Origin: CAWAHD01 sp963781785
GTDB lineage: Bacteria; Planctomycetota; Planctomycetia; Isosphaerales; Isosphaeraceae
DNA: 64,000 nucleotides
NCBI GenBank assembly: GCA_963781785.1
Contig: CAWAHD010000001.1
Location: forward strand, 744,001-808,000
Direction of reading: 5' to 3'
The notes under the pieces were generated by a model. That model was not told where the DNA came from. It saw nothing but the letters and a program-made list of their open reading frames with translations, and searched no databases. Positions 29,247 through 37,150 of the stretch are shown in pieces. The position numbers and the translations under genes were made by a program. Position 1 is the first letter of the stretch. The number at the start of each line of letters is the position of its first letter.

Positions 29247-30512
29247 GTGTCGTACTCCCGGAAAACGGTGGTGCAATCTTCTAACCGCCGCGTGGTCGCA
29301 ACCGCTCTGGGGCTGGCCCTCTTCGCCGGGGTATCCTTGCGCCCTTCCGCTCTCCATGCGGCCCGGGCCGCCTCCGCCGATCCCGTGTTCAGGGCGCTCC
29401 TGCTCGATGGCCGCACGCTCTCGGGCCGAATCGTGGAGCTGGGTCGTACGGCGGTCACGCTCGTCTCCGCCGAGGGTGCCAGACACGAGCTGGCGTTCGA
29501 CCGTCTGGTCAAGCTGACGCGCGATTCGACCCTGTCGCTCGCGCCCCTCGATCGTTCCCATCTGATTCTTCCCGACGGCGACTGTCTCACGCGAGTGGTG
29601 GTCGGGTTCTCGACGGAGACGGCCCTGGAGATTCAGTCTGATGCACTGGGAAAGCTGGAGGTCCCGCTCGATTCTCTCGTGGGATTGATCTTGAAGCCTC
29701 CCGCCGACGGCGACGAGCTGGATGCACTGTGGGACCGGGTGAGGTTCGAGCCGCGTTCGTCTGAGGTCGTCTGGTTGATCAATGGCGACCGGATCAGCGG
29801 CGGATTCCTCGGCCTGGATGACAAGGCGATCAAGATCCAGGTCAATTCCAAGCCCGTCGACGTCGACCGGACCGGCGCTCTCGCTCTCGGCTTCGCCACG
29901 GGGGCCGTGAGCTATCCTCGCCCCACGGAGAGTTTCCTCCAGCTAACCTTGAAGGATGGCACCCGGCTCGGTGTCGGCCACGCCAGGCTCAACGACGGAA
30001 ACGTTGAGGCCAAGACCCGGTTCGGGCAATCGATCCGGTTTTCCTTGAGCGAGCTGGTGGGCGTGCACGCGAGAAGCTCCTCCATCACCTACCTCTCGGA
30101 GCGGGAGCCGTACCGTACCCGCTATTATTCTTATGTGGGGCCCACGCGCGAGATTCGCGCGGACCGGACTGTCGATGGCCATCCGTTCCAGCTTGCCGGC
30201 CAAACTTACGATCGCGGCATCGGTGCTCAGAGTCGCAGCTTCGTCGTCTACTCCCTCGACCCGGGAGATCGGCGGTTCCAGGCCTTGGTCGGTGTCGACG
30301 AACGGGCCGGGCCGCTGGGCAGCGTCGTATTTCGAGTTCTGGTCGATGGCCAGGAACGCTTCAAAACGCCCCCCTTGACCGATCGCGACCCGCCCAGATC
30401 GATCGATCTGGATGTCTCGGGCGGCAAGTTCTTGATCCTCGTCACCGATTTCGGCGATCGGGGCGACGTCCGTGATCTTGCCGACTGGGTGGAAGCCCGA
30501 TTGATCCGCTAA
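29247..30512 (+). CDS. Secreted protein with C-terminal NPCBM domain
   Basis: 421 residues starting at GTG 29247. An N-terminal signal sequence (VATALGLALFAGVSLRPSAL) precedes three beta-rich repeats resembling Sm-like or barrel units (LLLDGRTLSGRIVELG, LILPDGDCLTRVVVGF, WLINGDRISGGFLGLD, LTLKDGTRLGVGHARL). The last 140 residues are an NPCBM/NEW2 carbohydrate-binding jelly roll (TYDRGIGAQSRSFVVYSLD, FRVLVDGQERFKTP). NPCBM domains bind sugars, so the protein probably sits at the cell surface. It follows the second toroid gene by 16 bases and is the last envelope gene of the block. Confidence 0.82.
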   Translation: MSYSRKTVVQSSNRRVVATALGLALFAGVSLRPSALHAARAASADPVFRALLLDGRTLSGRIVELGRTAVTLVSAEGARHELAFDRLVKLTRDSTLSLAPLDRSHLILPDGDCLTRVVVGFSTETALEIQSDALGKLEVPLDSLVGLILKPPADGDELDALWDRVRFEPRSSEVVWLINGDRISGGFLGLDDKAIKIQVNSKPVDVDRTGALALGFATGAVSYPRPTESFLQLTLKDGTRLGVGHARLNDGNVEAKTRFGQSIRFSLSELVGVHARSSSITYLSEREPYRTRYYSYVGPTREIRADRTVDGHPFQLAGQTYDRGIGAQSRSFVVYSLDPGDRRFQALVGVDERAGPLGSVVFRVLVDGQERFKTPPLTDRDPPRSIDLDVSGGKFLILVTDFGDRGDVRDLADWVEARLIR

Positions 30513-30606
30513 AACCCGGAGAGCCCCGCAGCAGGGGCGGCACAATGCTCCGCTATGGCAACTGTCCCGATTGACGCCATTCGAAGACATCGCGGCGACG
30601 TCCAAG

Positions 30607-31389
30607 ATGACTCCAGGAAACAATGAGCCTGCGGATGACGGCGATCGGCTCAGGGATCTCGCTCATCTCTCGGCAGCCGTCGGCCACCATGTCATCAACG
30701 CGTTCAGCGCTGCCGTCAGCAGTGCCGAGCTGATTCGGGCCCCGGGAAGCACGCACAACGATCCGGACGAGCTCGCGACCCTGGGGACTGCCATTGTGGA
30801 GACGGCGATCGACGCGTCGAACGTCACGCGCCGGTTGATCAATTGGGCCCGGCGTTTCACCACCGTCGACAGCGAATTCACCGGCCGGTCGCCCCAGACC
30901 GTCGACTTGAATAATCTGATCCGGGGGGTGATCGAATGGGAACGGAGTCGGTCAAACCCTCATGTTGAACTGGTCGAAGAATTGGCTCCGATCGCGGCGA
31001 TTTCCGGTGATCCCCTTCAACTTCGTGCAATGCTGTCAAACCTCGTTCAAAACGCTCGAGAAGCCATGCCTGCTATGGGCGGTACGATCGGCTTCACAAC
31101 CCAGACTGACGCCCGGGGCTGGGTGGTTGTCACGATCCGGGATTCCGGGTGCGGGATGAGCCCGGAGACACTGAGGCGCGCCACCGAGCCGTTCTTCAGC
31201 ACGAAGCCCGACCACGGCGGCATCGGGCTCACCGTGGCGCAGGGAATCTGGCGCCGGCATCAAGGGTCGATGGCGATCGAGAGCATTCCCGGTCAGGGAA
31301 CGACGATCCGGCTCTCGATCGGGCCATTCTCGCCCTCGTCTTCGCCTTCACCGGAACGCGCAACCGGGGCAGGGCAGGGGGGGGTATGA
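30607..31389 (+). CDS. Soluble sensor histidine kinase
   Basis: 260 residues from the ATG at 30607; a TTG at 30571 would add 12 residues. There is no membrane segment and no recognisable input domain. The phospho-acceptor region is 'VGHHVINAFSAAVSSAEL'. The ATP-binding half has the N box LSNLVQNAREAM, G1 DSGCGM and G2 GGIGLTVAQGI. The C-terminus is Ser/Pro-rich. It follows the NPCBM gene after 94 bases and its TGA overlaps the hisH start (ATGA at 31386-31389). No response regulator lies nearby. The signal is unknown. Confidence 0.8.
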   Translation: MTPGNNEPADDGDRLRDLAHLSAAVGHHVINAFSAAVSSAELIRAPGSTHNDPDELATLGTAIVETAIDASNVTRRLINWARRFTTVDSEFTGRSPQTVDLNNLIRGVIEWERSRSNPHVELVEELAPIAAISGDPLQLRAMLSNLVQNAREAMPAMGGTIGFTTQTDARGWVVVTIRDSGCGMSPETLRRATEPFFSTKPDHGGIGLTVAQGIWRRHQGSMAIESIPGQGTTIRLSIGPFSPSSSPSPERATGAGQGGV

Positions 31390-31994
31390 TCGTCATCATC
31401 GATTTTGGAATGGGCAATCTCCGTAGCGTTCAGAAAGCCATCGAGGCAGTTGGCGAGACGGCCGTGATCACTTCGGACCCCGAGCAGGTGCGCGCGGCCG
31501 GGAAGGTGATCCTGCCCGGGGTGGGAGCATTTGCCGACGCGATGGCCGAATTGCGCAGAACCGGGCTGGCCGAGTCGTTTTGCGAGGCCGTCCAAGACGG
31601 AAAGCCGTGCCTTGGGGTCTGTCTCGGTCTCCAGCTCCTGTTCGATAGCGGCACCGAAGACGGTCAGCACGCCGGGCTGGGACTGCTGCCAGGACGTGTC
31701 GAGCGTTTCACAGCACGCCCGGGTTTGAAGGTACCCCACATGGGCTGGAACACACTTCGGATCCTCCGGCCAATCCCTTTTCTGGCGGGGCTCGGGCCGG
31801 CGCCTTCGGTGTATTTCGTCCATTCCTACCACGCAGTGGCCTCGAATCCCGATCACGTGGCAGCCGAGGCCGATTATCCCGATCCGTTCCCGGCCGTCGT
31901 CCGGCGCGACAACCTGATGGCGTGTCAGTTCCATCCCGAGAAGAGTCAATCAACGGGTCTGGCCATGTACGCGAATTTCGTGGCCATGCGCTGA
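31386..31994 (+). CDS. hisH: Imidazole glycerol phosphate synthase, glutaminase subunit
   Basis: 202 residues. This is the amidotransferase half of the enzyme that makes imidazole glycerol phosphate and AICAR in histidine synthesis, partnered by HisF. The nucleophile is the Cys in GKPCLGVCLGLQLLF, and the His/Glu pair is in CQFHPEKSQ. The start 'MIVIIDFGMGNLRSV' is typical, and the length is normal. The ATG overlaps the kinase stop. hisF is not in the window, and hisA lies separately at 52126-52860, so the his genes are scattered here. Confidence 0.95.
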   Translation: MIVIIDFGMGNLRSVQKAIEAVGETAVITSDPEQVRAAGKVILPGVGAFADAMAELRRTGLAESFCEAVQDGKPCLGVCLGLQLLFDSGTEDGQHAGLGLLPGRVERFTARPGLKVPHMGWNTLRILRPIPFLAGLGPAPSVYFVHSYHAVASNPDHVAAEADYPDPFPAVVRRDNLMACQFHPEKSQSTGLAMYANFVAMR

Positions 31995-32075
31995 CCCGGT
32001 TGCACGCGCGGTGTCCCGCAGAGTTGCCTTTGGTGTCGGCACCGCACAGCGAGATTTGCCGCGGACGCCACCACC

Positions 32076-33806
32076 TCAGTCTTTCTTGCTGGTTGCGTTC
32101 GTTTCCGTCGATTGTTTAGGGATCGCGGTGTCTCCGGCTTGAGTTTCGGAAACCAGTTTGCCGAGCATGGTTTGCTCAAATCCTTTCAGGTCGGTCCAGA
32201 GCGTGCCCGGGCCGGCGTAGAAGATGCCCACCCGAAGGTCGGCCGGCAGGCCATCGGCAAAGATATAGCGCTCGTAAGGATCCGGACCGCCCATCGCCTT
32301 GACCAAGAGCTGCAGGCGCTCGGCCTTCGCCTCCTTGGCCAGCTTGACCGACCGGGCCTTGGCCTCGCCGAGTACCCTTGTCGTCTGGGCTTCAACGGCC
32401 GCACTCTTGGCGTCGATCTCGGCCGCGAACTTCTCGGTCATGGCCTCGATCTCCTTGGCCTTCTTCTCTCCCTCGGCGCCGACCTCCGCAACCATCTTCT
32501 CGGTTTCCGCCTGAGTTCGCTTCTCGCCGAAAATCACCTTGGCCTTGGCCTCGGTCAACTCGGCCTGCGCCTTGGCCGTCAGTTGTTCCTGTTCGCGGGT
32601 CTTGGTCAATTCGTCGGCCACTTTGGCCTTCTGGATGGGCTCGCGGACGAGCTTGGGCACGTAGATGTGCCGGGTCAGGCCGAAGAGCAGCGAGAGGTTC
32701 TTCGATGTCAACACGCGCTCCAGCTCGGCGGAAGTCTCATTCTGAAATTGCTCACGGGTGTCGCCCACGAGCAGGTCCACCGCACCACGACGCGATCCAT
32801 GGAGCCGGCAAATCGACTCGATCTGCGGCAGGATGACCTTCTGCTCGACCTCCTTGAGCGTGCCGAGCTGGCGCAGCACCTCCGGTGCTTGCTCCGGGAG
32901 GATTCCCCAGATCGCCGTGTAATCAAGATGAATCGGAAACCCGTCGCTGGAGGGAAACTCGATTCCCTTGCCAGGTGTGTAAACCGGATCGTCCGGCGTC
33001 GACGTCCCCAGGCGGTCGCCCAGGTCGCGCGCGGCAGCGGCGGGCGTGGCGGCCGTCTCAAACTTCGCACCGTCGCTCTTGCGAGCTTCCACCGACAGGC
33101 TGGTCTCGGAATAGCCGATGCTGACGATGTCGATCCGCTTCTCCTCCGGGTTGAGGAAGTAGATTCCGGGTTGCAGGACCTGCTTCTGGATGCCGCGGCC
33201 TTCCGCGGTGAACGGATTGCTCGCCTTGTTGGTCACGACGCCCACATAGCCCGGCGGAATCAGGGTGGGGTCTTCGGGCTTGCGATCGACCCGCGTACCA
33301 GGCTCGGCGCACGCGTCCACATCCACGATCTTGACGTCATAGGCGTATGTATTCATCCGGTAACGCCCCGGCGTCAGGACCTTGCGCAAGATGCCACGAA
33401 ATCCCTTGCCGTCGACAAGGTACGTCCCCTCCGGAAGCGGCTTGCCCATCTTCGAGACCACGACACCGAGCTTGCCGGGCGGAATGACCTGGTCCTTGAC
33501 AAACTGGAGCTCGTACTCCAGGGGAGAGTAAAAATGGCGTCCCGGCCCGGGCATGGCCTCGAGAATGCCCACCTGGAGCGGGCGGCCGCCGCCGTCGGTC
33601 TGCACCAGGGCACCTTCGGGCGCCTGAGGCCTCGTGCCGAACGGCCACGGGCCCTTGTAACGGACCAGAAGGCTGGAGCCCGGAGGAACCTCGACGCGGC
33701 AGATCATCCATTGCCAGACGCCGATGTAACCGACCAGGTAGAGGAAGACAACTGCCAGCAAGGCCCGTACCGCTTTGCCCAGGGATTGGGCTCGATATCG
33801 ATTCAT
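32076..33806 (-). CDS. SPFH/Band 7 domain membrane protein (second of a tandem pair)
   Basis: 576 residues. One N-terminal membrane segment (LLAVVFLYLVGYIGVWQWMI) anchors it. A region with two similar beta-rich repeats (PPGKLGVVVSKMGKPLPEG and PPGYVGVVTNKASNPFTAEG) precedes the SPFH domain (about residues 230-400), and an Ala/Glu/Lys-rich coiled coil (about 400-510) follows. SPFH proteins oligomerise into membrane rings or microdomains. GGAGGAG lies before the ATG at 33806, and the start overlaps the upstream paralogue's stop as ATGA. It ends 82 bases from the convergent hisH. Confidence 0.9.
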   Translation of the reverse strand: MNRYRAQSLGKAVRALLAVVFLYLVGYIGVWQWMICRVEVPPGSSLLVRYKGPWPFGTRPQAPEGALVQTDGGGRPLQVGILEAMPGPGRHFYSPLEYELQFVKDQVIPPGKLGVVVSKMGKPLPEGTYLVDGKGFRGILRKVLTPGRYRMNTYAYDVKIVDVDACAEPGTRVDRKPEDPTLIPPGYVGVVTNKASNPFTAEGRGIQKQVLQPGIYFLNPEEKRIDIVSIGYSETSLSVEARKSDGAKFETAATPAAAARDLGDRLGTSTPDDPVYTPGKGIEFPSSDGFPIHLDYTAIWGILPEQAPEVLRQLGTLKEVEQKVILPQIESICRLHGSRRGAVDLLVGDTREQFQNETSAELERVLTSKNLSLLFGLTRHIYVPKLVREPIQKAKVADELTKTREQEQLTAKAQAELTEAKAKVIFGEKRTQAETEKMVAEVGAEGEKKAKEIEAMTEKFAAEIDAKSAAVEAQTTRVLGEAKARSVKLAKEAKAERLQLLVKAMGGPDPYERYIFADGLPADLRVGIFYAGPGTLWTDLKGFEQTMLGKLVSETQAGDTAIPKQSTETNATSKKD

Positions 33807-35506
33807 GGCTGGTTCTCCTCCGGGGCGTCGACCGGCGTTCGAGTCGGCTCCGACGACTGGCTCAGCCGATTCGCTGCGGGCACCGCGGGCCGCCCGGAGG
33901 ATGTCGTCTGCGTCGCACCGAGGCGTGGCGACTGCCCGGCCACTGGCGGCGAGCGCCGCGTGCCGGCCCGCTGGGTGAACTGGCTGAACAGGTCCATGAG
34001 CGGTCCTTCCGAGTTGCCGAGGATCGTGCGGAACGAGGGTGCGATCTTGCCCAGAAGCATGTTACGGGCCATCGCCCCGCCGTCCCCATCAAACGCCGCG
34101 ACCTGTGCAGCGAGGCCGGCTGCCTCGGCTGCATTGTCAAACTTGATCACCTCCGCGGCCGCCTCGGCCTTCGCCAGGATGGCCGACGCCTTGTCTTTGG
34201 TGGCCTCGAGCTGCGTCTGGGCGACCTTGAGCTTCTGCTCGGCGAGCGTCACCGCCACTCTCTGCCGCTCCTCCGCCTTCGTGGTCTTCTCGATGACTTC
34301 CTGCTCGGCCTCGACCACTCGCTTCTTCTGGTCGGCCAGCACCACCTCGACCTTCAATTTCGCCTCGGAAAGCTGCTGCAACCTCTCACGGCGGAATTGC
34401 GCCAGCTTTTGCTTGGCAACCTCTCGTTGCTGCACGGGTTGCGTGATGTCTTCAGGAGGCTGGATCGACGTGATCGCCACGGCCAGGATCTCGATCCCCT
34501 GTTTCTGACAGTTCTGGGTCAGGCTCTTCACGAGGTCGGTTTGAAACTTTTCGCGGTCCTCTCCGCTGATGAACTGGCCGCCCGAAAGCTTGGAGCCGCC
34601 GATCCGGCACAGCGATCGACTCTCCGGTGTAATGATCTTGGCGATGATCTCCTCGTCGATCGCGTCGCCGTTGGGCGTTTCGTTGTACTTGACGAACATC
34701 TCCGCGACCTTTTCGGGCAGGATGCGAAACTCGACCACGCCGTCGAGCGTGATCGGGAATCCGTCGGCCGACAGGAAATTCATCTCGCCTTCCTGCCCCA
34801 GGTTGAATCGGCGCGACCGGCAATCAACCTGGCTGACCCGGATTTCATAGGGGTTAAGGTAGTAAGTCCCCGGTTCAAGCGTTGCTTGCTGAACCCCGCG
34901 CTCGCCCTCTTCGACCAGGAACACATTCGGATTCTTGGGCATCCTGCCGGCGAGCCGGGTTACCACACCGCGAAAGCCCGCCGGGATCGTCACGGGTTCA
35001 TGCAACTCGATCGACTCCGCGTACCGGTTGTATGGATAGCGTCCCGGCTTCAGTACCTCGCGCAGGATTCCCTTCTGGCCTGGCTCGGCCAGAATCTGCT
35101 CGGGCGGCATGTCGTCTCCGCTCAGGGCGATCCGGATGCCAATCTTGTCACCGGGCACAACGAACTGAGGGCTGATCTCCCACGACCAGAAGTAGGGGTT
35201 GTAGAAGTAGCGCCCCTCGGTCAAGACGCCGTCGTTAGGTCCGCCTGTCTGGACTCCCTTATAGTAGTGCCGGCCGTCCTTCGCGGGCGGCGCGAGTTCC
35301 ATATCGGGTTCGAGCTCGAGCCCTTCCCGGCGGATCAGAACGGCCTGCTGGCCGGTATCCACCTCGATCTTGCAGGCGTTGTAAACGGCCATGACGAAAC
35401 CAAGGCCGACCAGGAGCAGACCGCCAATGGCAATCCCTCCCAGAGCGAACCGCTGGACCGGCGGGGGCCCGGCACGTGCTTGATGCTCGTCCTCAAACGC
35501 ATTCAT
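33803..35506 (-). CDS. SPFH/Band 7 domain membrane protein (first of a tandem pair)
   Basis: 567 residues. The N-terminal membrane segment is 'GIAIGGLLLVGLGFVMAVYN'. The domain order matches its neighbour: beta-rich repeats (KIGIRIALSGDDMPPEQIL, PAGFRGVVTRLAGRMPKNP), an SPFH domain with 'LSADGFPITLDGVVEFRILP', then a long coiled coil (about 400-490). The two proteins share layout but are diverged, so the duplication is old; as a pair they could form hetero-oligomers like HflK/HflC, although no FtsH gene is nearby. AGGAG precedes the ATG at 35506. The C-terminal 60 residues are Pro/Ser/Thr-rich. Confidence 0.9.
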   Translation of the reverse strand: MNAFEDEHQARAGPPPVQRFALGGIAIGGLLLVGLGFVMAVYNACKIEVDTGQQAVLIRREGLELEPDMELAPPAKDGRHYYKGVQTGGPNDGVLTEGRYFYNPYFWSWEISPQFVVPGDKIGIRIALSGDDMPPEQILAEPGQKGILREVLKPGRYPYNRYAESIELHEPVTIPAGFRGVVTRLAGRMPKNPNVFLVEEGERGVQQATLEPGTYYLNPYEIRVSQVDCRSRRFNLGQEGEMNFLSADGFPITLDGVVEFRILPEKVAEMFVKYNETPNGDAIDEEIIAKIITPESRSLCRIGGSKLSGGQFISGEDREKFQTDLVKSLTQNCQKQGIEILAVAITSIQPPEDITQPVQQREVAKQKLAQFRRERLQQLSEAKLKVEVVLADQKKRVVEAEQEVIEKTTKAEERQRVAVTLAEQKLKVAQTQLEATKDKASAILAKAEAAAEVIKFDNAAEAAGLAAQVAAFDGDGGAMARNMLLGKIAPSFRTILGNSEGPLMDLFSQFTQRAGTRRSPPVAGQSPRLGATQTTSSGRPAVPAANRLSQSSEPTRTPVDAPEENQP

Positions 35507-35754
35507 GAGTTGGCTCCTGAATTAGCCCAGACCGCCGAACAGTCTTCGTCTCGATAGATTAGCAGTATTTTCGTCCCTCCGCCGTGATTATTCGGAACGA
35601 TCCAGCCGCGAGCCGTGCAATAGCCGCGCTCGGCTGTGAAATGTTCTGTGTCTGATGAACCCTGTTCCATCGTCTGGTATCTGTAGCCCCTGGCGGTTAA
35701 CTTGATTATGATCTCATCGTAGCCCTGTCGAGGGCGGACGCAGAACGATCGCAT
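35503..35754 (-). CDS. Possible small protein upstream of the SPFH pair
   Basis: 83 residues. The composition looks protein-like (KLTARGYRYQTM, KILLIYRDEDC) and its stop overlaps the next ATG as ATGA, the same junction as between the two SPFH genes. No family is recognised. The start is uncertain: ATG at 35754 has no good ribosome-binding site, and an internal Met is possible. There is no membrane segment. Confidence 0.4.
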   Translation of the reverse strand: MRSFCVRPRQGYDEIIIKLTARGYRYQTMEQGSSDTEHFTAERGYCTARGWIVPNNHGGGTKILLIYRDEDCSAVWANSGANS

Positions 35755-35876
35755 CGCCGGAAAGCGTCATCTCGCCGCATGTTGTGGTACCGTCTTGCTC
35801 GAAGCGACAACGTCCGCGGGAGACGATCGCCACGAGCCATGATGCGAAGCCTGGCCAGCCAGAAGAGGATTCCTCC

Positions 35877-37094
35877 ATGCAAGCCTATCTGCGAATCGTC
35901 AGCGGACCCGATGCCGGGCGAACGATCGACCTCACAGAGGGTGTCAAAATCACGATCGGGCGGGGAGAGAAGTCGGACACGCGGTTGACTGATCTGGGGG
36001 TCTCGAGGCTGCACTGTGAAATCCTGTGGCAGGGCAGCAAGTTTCACCTGGTGGACCTGGGGAGCGCGGCTGGAACGCAGGTCGAGGGCAAACCGATCCA
36101 GGATTGCGACCTGAAACACGGCCAGGAGTTTCAGATCGGCGGCACACGGTTGAAGCTTCACACCAGCGGCATCCCTGACGCCCAGACGCTCATTGCGGCC
36201 CAGCGGCCGGCGCGTGAGCTAACGCCCGACGAGGGAGTCCTGACTGGAACCAAGATATCGCACTACGAGATCGGCGCCTTACTGGCAAAGGGCCGCATAG
36301 GCACCGTTTACAAGGCCCGCGATTCGCGCGACGGCAAGGACGTCGCCGTCAAGGTGATGCACTCCGGCTTCACCAGCGACGAAGAGGACGTTCAACGGTT
36401 CATCCGCGCCATGACCACGGCTGTCGAGCTGCGCCATCCCAACCTGATCCAACTTTACGGTGCCGGCAAGCAAGGCGACCAGTGCTGGCTCGCCATGGAA
36501 TACGTCGACGGCGAACCTCTCACCAAGACTATCGAGCGAATCGGTACCCTCAAGATGCTCGAATGGCGATTCGCCCTGCTGGTCGGAGTGCACATTGCTC
36601 AGGCGCTCGAAGTCGCCCATGAAAAGCACATTATTCACCGAAACGTCGCCCCGGAGAGCATTCTGATTCGCCACAAAGACAAGGTGGCGAAGCTCGGCGA
36701 CATGATGCTGGCCAAAGCGCTCGAGGGCGTCAAAGCCAAGCAGATCACCCGACCGGGTGAGCTGGTGGGCGACCTGGCCTACATGGCTCCCGAGCGCACC
36801 AAAAGCGACGTCGAGGTCGACACCCGCGCTGACATCTATGGCCTGGGGGCGACCCTTTACGCCCTCTTGACCGGCAAACCCCCCTTTCAGGGAAAGACGC
36901 TCGTCGAGACGATCGCCCAGATCCGCCAGTCCGACCCGGTCCCTCCCAAGAAGTTCCAGCTCTCGATACCCGACAAGTTCCAGGACGCCGTCATGGTCAT
37001 GCTGGCCAAGCGCCCCGAACTCCGCTACCAGACCCCGGCGCAAGCCGCCCGCGCCCTGGAACAGGTCGCCAAGTATCAGGGAATGCAATTCTGA
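35877..37094 (+). CDS. FHA domain plus Ser/Thr kinase-like domain, predicted pseudokinase
   Basis: 405 residues. The FHA domain (residues about 1-95) has GRGEKSD and VSRLHCEI, the phosphothreonine-binding core. The kinase-like domain (about 130-400) keeps the beta3 Lys (VAVKVMH) and the metal-binding Asp (KLGDMML, in place of DFG). The catalytic loop reads HRNVAPESIL, with Asn for the catalytic Asp and Ala for the Lys. The Gly loop is also weak (LAKGRIGTVYKA). Catalysis is therefore doubtful; phosphopeptide binding through FHA is likely. No membrane segment is seen. The ATG at 35877 follows AGAGGA. It is convergent with the kinase-DUF1080 gene. Confidence 0.88.
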   Translation: MQAYLRIVSGPDAGRTIDLTEGVKITIGRGEKSDTRLTDLGVSRLHCEILWQGSKFHLVDLGSAAGTQVEGKPIQDCDLKHGQEFQIGGTRLKLHTSGIPDAQTLIAAQRPARELTPDEGVLTGTKISHYEIGALLAKGRIGTVYKARDSRDGKDVAVKVMHSGFTSDEEDVQRFIRAMTTAVELRHPNLIQLYGAGKQGDQCWLAMEYVDGEPLTKTIERIGTLKMLEWRFALLVGVHIAQALEVAHEKHIIHRNVAPESILIRHKDKVAKLGDMMLAKALEGVKAKQITRPGELVGDLAYMAPERTKSDVEVDTRADIYGLGATLYALLTGKPPFQGKTLVETIAQIRQSDPVPPKKFQLSIPDKFQDAVMVMLAKRPELRYQTPAQAARALEQVAKYQGMQF

Positions 37095-37150
37095 ATTGAG
37101 AACGGATGTGTCGCCGATTTCGGCCTGCCAGCGCGGATTGGCGGCGTCGG

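Noticed and set aside
32112..34508. 798-codon open frame on the plus strand opposite the SPFH pair
   Set aside because: It is an antisense shadow; the minus strand has clear SPFH domains, ribosome-binding sites and ATGA couplings.
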